Of a stretch of DNA of 64,000 nucleotides, positions 50,569 to 58,081 are shown one piece after another (the stretch's first letter is position 1; each line of letters starts with the position of its first letter). The position numbers and the translations under genes are program-made. This DNA is from Rhodococcus sp. P1Y (lineage in GTDB: Bacteria > Actinomycetota > Actinomycetes > Mycobacteriales > Mycobacteriaceae). Under the pieces are notes generated by a model that saw only the letters and a program-made list of their open reading frames with translations, made no database searches and was not told the origin of the DNA. Location: assembly GCF_003641205.1 (NCBI RefSeq), contig NZ_CP032762.1, positions 1,798,001-1,862,000 of the forward strand, in the 5' to 3' direction.

Positions 50569-51132
50569 ATGAAAGTCATGCGGTCGCGACAGAAAATACT
50601 CAACGCCACTCTCCGATTGATCGAGGACGGTGGTTTCGAGGGTGTCAGTATCGCCGCCGTCGCAAGCGCAGCAGGGGTGTCACGGCAAACCGTGTACAGC
50701 ATCTTCGGTTCGCGTGAAGAGGTTGTGTCGCAGGCGATGGCGGGCCTCGCTCTGGAAGTTCTGGGGAGTATCGAGGCAAGGTTGAAGTCGGCACGCACCG
50801 TGTGTGACTATGCGGTGGAAGTGATCGTCGCAGGCAGGGCTGCGGTGCGATCCAACCCGGTGCTGGCGGCTCTACTCGTCGCCGAACAAGGCAATCCGGT
50901 CTTCGACTACGGCATGATCGCGCGCGCCAAACCCGTTGCGCGGCAAATATTCGAGTCGCTTCTCGAGCGGCAGGAGGTGGCCGAGGACCGTCTGGACGAT
51001 ATTGTCGAGATGACCGTGCGGCTGGGCCTGTCGGTGATCGTCTTCGACAGTGACGCCGTTCGGACCGACGACGACCTTCGCGCCTTCTTGGCCAGATGGC
51101 TCGCTCCGGCCTTGGCCGATTTTACTACCTGA
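50569..51132 (+). CDS. TetR-family transcriptional regulator
   Basis: The 187-residue protein has a standard helix-turn-helix, RSRQKILNATLRLIEDGGFEGVSIAAVASAAGVSRQTVYSIFGSREEVVSQAM (residues 4-54). The C-terminal ligand domain is short and helical, ending LARWLAPALADF. It follows the LysR gene by 20 bases and precedes the cholesterol-oxidase gene by 87 bases, so control of the oxidase is possible but unproven. CTTGACACTTGTCGCCAGAAGTGTCTAG just after it contains ACACTT and AAGTGT at a short distance, a candidate operator. An ATG at 50578 is an alternative start. Confidence 0.87.
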   Translation: MKVMRSRQKILNATLRLIEDGGFEGVSIAAVASAAGVSRQTVYSIFGSREEVVSQAMAGLALEVLGSIEARLKSARTVCDYAVEVIVAGRAAVRSNPVLAALLVAEQGNPVFDYGMIARAKPVARQIFESLLERQEVAEDRLDDIVEMTVRLGLSVIVFDSDAVRTDDDLRAFLARWLAPALADFTT

Positions 51133-51143
51133 GCTGTGATTCT

Positions 51144-51169
51144 TGACACTTGTCGCCAGAAGTGTCTAG
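51144..51169. promoter_or_regulatory. ACACTT/AAGTGT inverted repeat upstream of cholesterol oxidase
   Basis: TTGACACTTG followed after a short spacer by AGAAGTGTCTAG contains the perfect pair ACACTT/AAGTGT (with GACACTT/AAGTGTC extended) centred about 51157. The GTG of the cholesterol-oxidase gene is about 55 bases further on. TTGACA could also be its -35 box, and TAGTTTGTAACA downstream may hold the -10. It is a good candidate for the site of the adjacent TetR protein. Confidence 0.5.
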
Positions 51170-51218
51170 TTTGTAACAGCGCGGTCGGTGGGGTCACGCG
51201 GAATGCTGAGGGGGATTC

Positions 51219-52847
51219 GTGCGATCTGGCATCGGGCGTGGGGTTTCGCAGACTTTCGATCGTCGGTCGTTCCTGGGAATTGCCGGGGCGGGCATGGCGG
51301 CGGCCGGGCTGGCTGTGACTAGCTCGTCCACTTCGGCGGCCCGAACAACCAAGCGTGTCAACAACATTCCTCTGACTCGGGAAGAGCACCGAGTTGTGGT
51401 GATCGGTTCCGGCTTCGGCGGTGGCGTCACCGCATTGCGGCTGGCGGAGGCCGGGGTGCCGGTGACGCTTCTCGAGCGCGGTCAGCGGTGGCCGACCGGC
51501 CCGAACGCCAAGACCTTCCCCTCGGCCGCAAGCCCGGACAAGCGCATCCTGTGGCATCGATCGAACCCCCAGCTGTTCGGTCGCAGCCTTGCGTTCGAGC
51601 CGTACGCAGGGCTCCTCGAAGCGGTGACCGGTGACAACATGACGGCACTGTGTGCAGCCGGCGTCGGCGGTGGATCTCTCGTCTATCAGGGGATGACGCT
51701 TCAGCCGGCCGAGCATGTGTTCGATGCGAACTTCCCGCAGGAACTCGACTGGAAAACCATGGATCGCGTCCACTACCCGCGAGTTGCGCGGATGCTCGGA
51801 CTCGCCACAGCCCCAGACGAATTGATCGACACGCCCAACTATCTGGCTGCGCGCGTATTTGCGCAGAATGCGACGCGCGAGGGATTCGAGGTGTCGAAGA
51901 TTCCGATGCCACTGGACTGGAACTACGCGCTGGCCGAACTGCGCGGCGAGATGGCCCCCGCCTACACGAACGGCGAGGGTGCTCTCGGCGTCAACAACGG
52001 TGGCAAGAACTCGGTCGATGTCACCTACATCGCGGCAGCGGAAGCGACCGGGCTCGTTACCGTGGAGACCTTGCACGAAGTCCGTGATGTCGAAAGAGCG
52101 CCCGACGGACGGTGGACGGTGTACGTCGACCGGACGGATTCTTCCGGCACAGTGCTCGAGAACAAGATCTTGACGACGAACGCTCTGGTGATGGCAGCCG
52201 GAAGCGCCAATACGACGAAGTTGCTTCTGCGCGCGTCGGCGGCGGGCCGGATCCCGGATATGCCGGATGAACTCGGAAAGGGTTGGGGTACCAACGCAGA
52301 TCGCATCTACGTTTGGACCGATCCGGTCAACGGTTTCGGGCCTGCACAGGGTGGGCCGGTCGTGTACGGCACCCTGCAGTGGAACGATCCGAGCGCGGCG
52401 TACACCGTCATTCAGGCGTCGTTTCCGCCGTTCGGTTTCGATGGGCGCAGTACGACGCTCGTCGGGTACGGCGTCAGCTCGGGACGTGGAGAATTCGTCT
52501 ACGACGCCGCGAAAGACGACGCGGTACTCAGATGGCCGCACGAGGGTGACGCGGGCATTCAGCTGTCGAAGATCGGTCCGGCGGTAGCGCGGATCGCGGG
52601 CCCGAGAAGTGTGCTCACCGACACTAACGCAATTGTTCCCACGACATGGCATCCGTTGGGTGGTGCGAACATCGGGTCGGTGTGCGATCTCGAGGGTCGA
52701 GTCCTCGGACAGCGTGGCCTGTACGTCCTGGACGGCGCTCTTCTGCCGGGAAACGCGGCTGCCTGCAATCCATCCATGACGATCGCAGCCATCGCCGAAC
52801 GCGCACTCGACAAGCTGGTCGCCGAGGATGTGGGCACACTGATCTGA
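51219..52847 (+). CDS. choD: Cholesterol oxidase (GMC-type, Tat-exported)
   Basis: The 542-residue protein has a twin-arginine signal (FDRRSFLGIAGAGMAAAGLAV), then the FAD motif VVVIGSGFGGGVTALRLAEAGVPVTLLERG. Cholesterol-oxidase hallmarks follow: LCAAGVGGGSLVYQGMTLQP, LGVNNGGKNSVDVTYIAAAEATG, ALVMAAGSANTTKLLLRA and, at the C-terminus, TWHPLGGANIGSVCDLEGRV with the active-site His, and PGNAAACNPSMTIAAIAER with the active-site Asn. The enzyme oxidises and isomerises cholesterol to cholest-4-en-3-one, making hydrogen peroxide, outside the cell. The GTG at 51219 has GAGGGGGATTC upstream. No other steroid-degradation gene is adjacent; the TetR gene upstream may control it. Confidence 0.93.
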   Translation: MRSGIGRGVSQTFDRRSFLGIAGAGMAAAGLAVTSSSTSAARTTKRVNNIPLTREEHRVVVIGSGFGGGVTALRLAEAGVPVTLLERGQRWPTGPNAKTFPSAASPDKRILWHRSNPQLFGRSLAFEPYAGLLEAVTGDNMTALCAAGVGGGSLVYQGMTLQPAEHVFDANFPQELDWKTMDRVHYPRVARMLGLATAPDELIDTPNYLAARVFAQNATREGFEVSKIPMPLDWNYALAELRGEMAPAYTNGEGALGVNNGGKNSVDVTYIAAAEATGLVTVETLHEVRDVERAPDGRWTVYVDRTDSSGTVLENKILTTNALVMAAGSANTTKLLLRASAAGRIPDMPDELGKGWGTNADRIYVWTDPVNGFGPAQGGPVVYGTLQWNDPSAAYTVIQASFPPFGFDGRSTTLVGYGVSSGRGEFVYDAAKDDAVLRWPHEGDAGIQLSKIGPAVARIAGPRSVLTDTNAIVPTTWHPLGGANIGSVCDLEGRVLGQRGLYVLDGALLPGNAAACNPSMTIAAIAERALDKLVAEDVGTLI

Positions 52848-52870
52848 CGGTTGGCGCGCAGCAATTTCAA

Positions 52871-55249
52871 CTATTGCCGGGCTCGGAAGCTCATCGCCGC
52901 CGCAGTCACTCCCATCATGCATACGATTCCCAGTGGCACGGTCGAGGCCTGTACCCAGTCGAGGTGAGCGACGACTGGGGTGCCGGTGGTGTTCGACAGG
53001 CCGGCCGCCATCTCGTGCAGCGGCACCAGCGCACACAGCGCACCCAGCACTACGCCGCATGCTCCGGCGACAACGGCCTCGACGACGACCACGCTGCTGA
53101 TCTGCCGGTTGGTGGCACCGGAGTGCGCGAGCGCGCGCACCTGGGTCCGTCGATGCCGCATGGACATCGCGATCGTGATGGTGGCAGCAAGCACCGAATA
53201 GCCGACGGCGACTGCGACGAAGGTCTTGACGTAGCGGTCGAGCAGCGTCAGGTCCTTGTCGTAGCGGACCCCGGACCAGGTGATCGCATCCGTGACGCGG
53301 GTACCTGCGGGGGGCGCGGTGGCCGCTTGGACGGAGGACGTGGTCACGAACACCTCGTCCGCTACGGCCGAGGGGTCGTGCTCGCGAACAACGACTTCGG
53401 GAAGTGCCACGCCAGGGTGTTCACCTCTAGGATCGTCCACGATCGTAGTAATCCTCGGGTCGAGGGTCCTCCCGTCCGCCATCACCAGGGTGACAGCGTC
53501 GCCGGCCTGCCAGCCGTATTCCTCCGCCATGTACAGGGGCACTTCGAAGCTAGTGGGGGCGCTTGCGCTGGGGAGCGCCGTGACGGGGAGCGCGACAGTG
53601 GATCCAGCAACGACCAGCTGGGCTCGGCTGGATATCCCGACCTCGACGACGTCGTATTTCTCGTACGCCTGGTCCACCTGATCAGCGGTGAGGTAATCGG
53701 ACTCGGACACCAGCACCGACTGACCCCTTATCTGAGCTGCGGTCTCGGCCGGGTACGCAATTCGCATCGTAGGTATGAATCCACTGGTGAGGATGGCGAG
53801 AGCCGCCGCGATGATGGCCGGCGCTGCGATCGAGCCGGACCGGCGTGGATTCGTGGTGACCTCGGCGCCGCCGACCATGAGCGGGGCGGATGGCCGCAGC
53901 CGCCACGGCAGCCACAGCAGGATGCGTGCGAGCCGAGGCACCAGTACCGGCGCGAGACATGCAGCGGCGATGGCACCGGTGAGCGTGATGACGATCGCCA
54001 TCAACACCGAGTCCAGTTCCGGCACAGTACGGCCCGCGACCACCTCGACTACGACGAGGGCGCCCAACGCTGTTCCGCTGACAGTTCGTAGCCGCCCGTG
54101 GGTCTTGCGCTGACTTCTCGATTCGGGTCGCATCGCGGCCAGCGGGCTCACCCGCGAAGCGCTCACCGCCGAGACGGCGGCACCGGCCACTGCGATGACG
54201 ATCCCTGCTAGGGCGGTTGTCATTGCGCCGGTCCAGTCGACCGTCACGACAAGCTGGGCCGGCAGGATCCCCCACGACCGCAACATGCTGGTCAGCGGTA
54301 TCGTCGCGAGCACTCCAGCCGCAGTTCCCGAGACCGATCCCACAGTCCCCAGCATCGCGGCTTCCAGCAGCACCACGCGTCGCAGCTGCTTGGGCAGAGC
54401 TCCGGTTGCGCGGAGGAGACCGAATTCTTGGGTGCGCTCGTCGACCGCGAACTTCGAGGTGACCGCGACGACGAAGAGGCTCACGACCGCCGACGCGATC
54501 GCCAATACCGTCAGAAACTGATTGCTCAGGTAACGGCTCTTCGCGACCGAATCTTCTTGCAGCGTACTGCGATCGGTCACCACCTCGCCGCCGAACTCCG
54601 TCGCGACCGCCTGCACCGAGGCGACTGCCGACGGATCGTCGGTGACCTGAATACCGAGGAGACTGGCGGCCGGTGCCAACTGCTCGGCGGTAGCGTCGTC
54701 GAAGTAGATGCCAGGACCGTCGGTCGTGCCGGCGACTGTCACCTCCACATCGCGCTGCGCAGTCCGAAGAATGACCGTCTCGCCCACGACGGCATCGAAC
54801 TCCGGGCCGAGCACGACCTGCGACGTCTGCTCCGGCGGCGCACCGGACGACAGTCGGTAAGCACCCAGCGACGCGGCTGACCATCCGTGCCCCGCGACCT
54901 GTGGGTCCTCGCTCGGCAGCGCGTCGGCCGGCGTGACGATCTGCGCCAGGAAGCTGCGGTCCGCCACAACATCGGCGATGCCCGGTATCGAGCGGATCCG
55001 CTGCGTCAGCTGGGCGAGTCGGTCTCCGCCCCACGCACTGCGGTCGCTCGCTTGTCCCAGCACGTTCGTCGCTCGCTCGCCGGCGACGACCAACGACGCA
55101 CCCCGCAGACGCTCCGGTGGCTGCGGTCCTGCGGCACTCATGACTTGTGTTGTGGCGGTGGTGATCGAGGCGCCCAAGAACACCGCGAGTAGCACGCCCA
55201 ACGCAGCCGTGATTCGGCGTCGGAATGACGCTGTCGCCCATGCGATCAT
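52871..55249 (-). CDS. FtsX-type ABC transporter permease (MacB-like)
   Basis: The 792-residue permease has helix 1 at the N-terminus (ITAALGVLLAVFLGASITTAT), a large external domain, a three-helix FtsX module (FLTVLAIASAVVSLFVVAVTSKFAVDERTQEFGLLRATGALPKQL), a further pair of helices, a second external domain and a second FtsX module near the C-terminus (FVAVAVGYSVLAATITIAMSMRHRRTQVRALAHSGATNRQI). This double-FtsX arrangement is usual in actinobacterial exporters of peptides or lipids and in antibiotic-sensing systems. Its ATG overlaps the ATPase gene stop as ATGA. With the adjacent two-component genes it forms an ABC-kinase-regulator unit, probably for an antimicrobial response. Confidence 0.9.
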   Translation of the reverse strand: MIAWATASFRRRITAALGVLLAVFLGASITTATTQVMSAAGPQPPERLRGASLVVAGERATNVLGQASDRSAWGGDRLAQLTQRIRSIPGIADVVADRSFLAQIVTPADALPSEDPQVAGHGWSAASLGAYRLSSGAPPEQTSQVVLGPEFDAVVGETVILRTAQRDVEVTVAGTTDGPGIYFDDATAEQLAPAASLLGIQVTDDPSAVASVQAVATEFGGEVVTDRSTLQEDSVAKSRYLSNQFLTVLAIASAVVSLFVVAVTSKFAVDERTQEFGLLRATGALPKQLRRVVLLEAAMLGTVGSVSGTAAGVLATIPLTSMLRSWGILPAQLVVTVDWTGAMTTALAGIVIAVAGAAVSAVSASRVSPLAAMRPESRSQRKTHGRLRTVSGTALGALVVVEVVAGRTVPELDSVLMAIVITLTGAIAAACLAPVLVPRLARILLWLPWRLRPSAPLMVGGAEVTTNPRRSGSIAAPAIIAAALAILTSGFIPTMRIAYPAETAAQIRGQSVLVSESDYLTADQVDQAYEKYDVVEVGISSRAQLVVAGSTVALPVTALPSASAPTSFEVPLYMAEEYGWQAGDAVTLVMADGRTLDPRITTIVDDPRGEHPGVALPEVVVREHDPSAVADEVFVTTSSVQAATAPPAGTRVTDAITWSGVRYDKDLTLLDRYVKTFVAVAVGYSVLAATITIAMSMRHRRTQVRALAHSGATNRQISSVVVVEAVVAGACGVVLGALCALVPLHEMAAGLSNTTGTPVVAHLDWVQASTVPLGIVCMMGVTAAAMSFRARQ

Positions 55250-56025
55250 GCCGCGATCCCGGTCATTCGGGCAGCGATCTGTGCAGCGGTCCGGGTGTCG
55301 CCCGGGGCGCCCCGCCGGTGCTGTAGGTCATCGACCACTTTTCCGTCACGAAGAAACAGCACTCGATCGGCGAACGAGGCCGCGGTCGGATCGTGGGTCA
55401 CCATCACGACGGTCTGGCTTTCGTGATCGACGACGCTGCGCAGCAGTTCCAAGACCGATCGCGACCCGGCGGAGTCCAGAGCACCTGTCGGCTCGTCGGC
55501 GAACACCACTTCGGGCTCGGTCAGCAGGGCCCGAGCGACAGCGACCCGTTGCTGCTGGCCACCGGACAGCTGAGACGGCCGATGATGCATGCGATCACCT
55601 AGACCGACCCTCACGAGTCCCGCCGTAATCCGAGAACGGTCCGGATCGAGTCCGGCAAGCCGCAAGGGCAGCTCCAGATTCTGGAGAGCCGTCAGCGATT
55701 CGATGAGGTTGTAGGACTGAAACACGAAGCCCACCTTGGACCGGCGTAGGAGGGTCCGCGCCCGCTCACCGATGGAGCCGATCTCGACTTCGCCGATGAA
55801 AGTCTCCCCGCCGTCCAATCGGTCGAGCCCCGCAGCGCACTGCAAGAGCGTCGACTTCCCCGATCCCGACGGGCCCATCACCGCGGTGAAAGTACTGCGA
55901 TGGAAGTCGACGCTGAGGCCGTTCAGTGCGTTGACCGTTTCGTCGCCCACGTCGTATCGGCGGTGCGCGGCGCGCACACGAACCGCGGGCTGCACACAGG
56001 TGGGCTGATCGATGCTGTTGTCCAT
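55246..56025 (-). CDS. ABC transporter ATPase (LolD/MacB-like)
   Basis: The 259-residue ATPase shows Walker A GPSGSGKST, the Q-loop in VGFVFQSYNLIESLTAL, the signature LSGGQQQRVAVARALL, Walker B VVFADEPTGALD and the H-loop VVMVTHDPTAA, all intact. It energises the FtsX-type permease encoded immediately downstream. ATG 56025 is chosen because the coding sequence then begins at MDNSIDQPTCVQPAVRVR; longer starts run into the divergent promoter. It is divergent from a NarL-type kinase gene, typical of Bce-like or antibiotic-sensing modules in actinobacteria. Confidence 0.93.
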   Translation of the reverse strand: MDNSIDQPTCVQPAVRVRAAHRRYDVGDETVNALNGLSVDFHRSTFTAVMGPSGSGKSTLLQCAAGLDRLDGGETFIGEVEIGSIGERARTLLRRSKVGFVFQSYNLIESLTALQNLELPLRLAGLDPDRSRITAGLVRVGLGDRMHHRPSQLSGGQQQRVAVARALLTEPEVVFADEPTGALDSAGSRSVLELLRSVVDHESQTVVMVTHDPTAASFADRVLFLRDGKVVDDLQHRRGAPGDTRTAAQIAARMTGIAA

Positions 56026-56098
56026 GCCATCAAGCGAAGCGGAGCGGTCGAGCCCCCGGTACGGGGAAAGTCGCACACCTTCATTACGGATAACCACA

Positions 56099-56112
56099 TG
56101 CGGTTTACCGCA
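56099..56112. promoter_or_regulatory. Palindrome TGCGGTTTACCGCA in divergent ABC/kinase promoter
   Basis: TGCGGT (56099-56104), TT... ACCGCA (56107-56112) form a perfect inverted repeat. It lies between the ATPase gene start (56025) and the proposed kinase start (56149), where a response regulator or other factor could act on both. The downstream NarL-type regulator is the obvious candidate. Confidence 0.45.
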
Positions 56113-56148
56113 ATATCGGTGGCCAGCGGCTCGGCTTACACTGCTGGG

Positions 56149-57369
56149 GTGCTGGGAAACCGTGTCGTGTACCCACCCGACATGGCAGATCGGGTCGCCG
56201 TCAGCTCGCTACTTCGGCGATGGATGATCGCGTTCGCCGGGGTTCTTCTCGGTGGCGTCACGGCAGTCTCGGCGCTTCTGTACACCGTGGTGGCGTTGTT
56301 GGTCGCCCCGCCGGCGCGCGTCCTCGGCCGGCGGGGCGTGCGTCTACGCACCGCAGTCGACGAGGGCGCCCTCGCGTTGACCGAGCTCGAGATCAAGAGG
56401 ATCACCCGCTTCCACGGTCGGCTTCGCACGGACGTGCTGACCCCTCACCGCTGCCGCTGGTATCTCGGGATGCGCTGGACGATCGGACTACTCGGAATCG
56501 GCGTAGTCCTGCTGCTGACGCTCTGTCTCGTCGTGGCCGGATCGATGGTCTCGGCGTGGATCCTCAACGGCAGCTGGGGTGTTGTCGAGAACACCGACCG
56601 CGTTGACGGTCGACTCGTAGCGGGGGCGGCGCTGCCCGGAATCCTGTTGATCTTCGTCGCGGTTGTCGGGGTGGGAGGTGTTGGATCCCTGGACCGCTGG
56701 TTCGTCGTCCACGTACTCGGCAGGCAGTCCGACCGTGCGCTGCACCGGCGGGTGGCCGAACTGACAAGCAGCCGCGATCACGTCGTCGATGCGATCGACG
56801 AGGAACGCCGTCGTATCGAGCGCGACCTGCACGACGGCATACAGCAGCAGTTGGTTGCGGTCGGGATGCTCATCGGCAGGGCGCGTCGCGCCGAGGAGGA
56901 CGACAAGCGAAGCGAACTCCTCGCTGGGGCTCATGCCGCATCTCAGGGCGCAATGCGGGAGCTGCGTGAGGTAGCCAACCGCGTGTACCCGGCGGCGCTC
57001 GATCACGACGGTTTGCACGCAGCGATCGAGGTGATGGCACAGCGCGCGAGTGTTCGCATCCGACTCGCGTACGAACTGACAGAGAGGGTGCGACCCGCTG
57101 TGGAGACGGTCGTGTATTTCGTCGTCTCGGAGGCGGTGACCAACGCAGCCAAACATGCGTTCCCCAATCTGGTCGAGGTCACTGTCACCCGCCAAAGGTT
57201 CGACCGTGTGCTTGTGACCATCACCGACGACGGGCCCGGTGGGGCTGATCCGTGTGGCGCAGGCTTGTCAGGACTGGCCCGACGCGTCACCGCTGTCGAC
57301 GGCACCCTGACTGTGCACAGCCCGGTCGGCGGCCCGACGATCGTGACAGCGAGCGTCCCGTGCGGGTGA
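56149..57369 (+). CDS. NarL-type sensor histidine kinase linked to ABC exporter
   Basis: The 406-residue kinase has four membrane helices (MIAFAGVLLGGVTAVSALLYTVVALLV; WTIGLLGIGVVLLLTLCLVVAG; ALPGILLIFVAVVGVGGVGSL region), then the HisKA_3 box EERRRIERDLHDGIQQQLVAVG with the phospho-His, and an ATPase domain with SEAVTNAAKHAFPNL and GAGLSGLARRVTAVDGT. There is no obvious ribosome-binding site; TACACT at 56137-56142 is a -10-like box six bases before GTG 56149, so this gene may be leaderless. ATG 56098 and ATG 56182 are alternatives. It is divergent from the ABC genes and overlaps the response-regulator gene by 10 bases. Confidence 0.87.
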   Translation: MLGNRVVYPPDMADRVAVSSLLRRWMIAFAGVLLGGVTAVSALLYTVVALLVAPPARVLGRRGVRLRTAVDEGALALTELEIKRITRFHGRLRTDVLTPHRCRWYLGMRWTIGLLGIGVVLLLTLCLVVAGSMVSAWILNGSWGVVENTDRVDGRLVAGAALPGILLIFVAVVGVGGVGSLDRWFVVHVLGRQSDRALHRRVAELTSSRDHVVDAIDEERRRIERDLHDGIQQQLVAVGMLIGRARRAEEDDKRSELLAGAHAASQGAMRELREVANRVYPAALDHDGLHAAIEVMAQRASVRIRLAYELTERVRPAVETVVYFVVSEAVTNAAKHAFPNLVEVTVTRQRFDRVLVTITDDGPGGADPCGAGLSGLARRVTAVDGTLTVHSPVGGPTIVTASVPCG

Positions 57370-58004
57370 TGGTCGCCGAGGACTCGACGTTGCTCCGTGA
57401 GGGTCTTGTCCGCATGCTCGTGGACGAAGGTCACGATGTAATTGCGTCCGTTTCGGACGCCGATGCGCTCCTCGACGCCGTGGAACAAGATCGTCCCGAC
57501 ATCGTCGTCACCGACGTCCGAATGCCTCCCGGACACAGCGACGAGGGGCTGCGGGCGGCGCTGACCATTCGCAGCCGATGGCCGGAGGTGGCAGTACTCG
57601 TGCTCTCCCAGTACGTCGAGAACCGTTACGCGGCAGAGTTGATCAGCGGTTCCGGAGGGAAGGTCGGGTACTTGTTGAAGGACCGCGTCGCCGAGGTCGA
57701 CGACTTCCTGGACGCCTTGAACCGGGTTGCCGCCGGCGGGACCGCCTTCGACCCCGAGGTGGTGCGAGCGCTGCTGTCACGCACGTCGCAATCCAATCCA
57801 CTCGAACGACTCACTCCTCGTGAGCGTGACGTCCTCGAGTTGATGGCTCAGGGGTACACCAATGCGCGAATATCGACTGATCTGCACATCTCTGTGAGTT
57901 CCACGGAGAAGCACATCAACGCAATTTTCGACAAGCTCGGACTGGCGAACTCCACCGGATTGAGCCGCCGCGTGATGGCTGTGGTGGCCTACCTGCGCAG
58001 CTGA
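57360..58004 (+). CDS. NarL/FixJ-family response regulator
   Basis: The 214-residue regulator has a receiver domain (VRVMVAEDSTLLREGLVRML, IVVTDVRMPPGHSDEGLRAA with phospho-Asp, VLVLSQYVENRYA, GYLLKDRVAEV) and a LuxR-type helix-turn-helix (LTPRERDVLELMAQGYTNARISTDLHISVSSTEKHINAIFDKLGL). The GTG at 57360 overlaps the kinase gene by 10 bases; GTG 57366 and ATG 57369 also exist but would cut into the first strand of the fold. It forms a two-component pair with the upstream kinase and probably controls the divergent ABC exporter. The large LuxR gene follows by 77 bases. Confidence 0.92.
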   Translation: MRVMVAEDSTLLREGLVRMLVDEGHDVIASVSDADALLDAVEQDRPDIVVTDVRMPPGHSDEGLRAALTIRSRWPEVAVLVLSQYVENRYAAELISGSGGKVGYLLKDRVAEVDDFLDALNRVAAGGTAFDPEVVRALLSRTSQSNPLERLTPRERDVLELMAQGYTNARISTDLHISVSSTEKHINAIFDKLGLANSTGLSRRVMAVVAYLRS

Positions 58005-58081
58005 CCCGGCTGGTAGTGCCGCGCTGTTCCTGACGTGATGCCACAATGACACCGACATGATCGTAGCTACAACTTTGGGCG

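Noticed and set aside
50907..53060. 717-codon open frame on the minus strand
   Set aside because: It is antisense to the TetR and cholesterol-oxidase genes, both with complete motifs; the Arg/His/Cys-rich translation is typical of a shadow frame.
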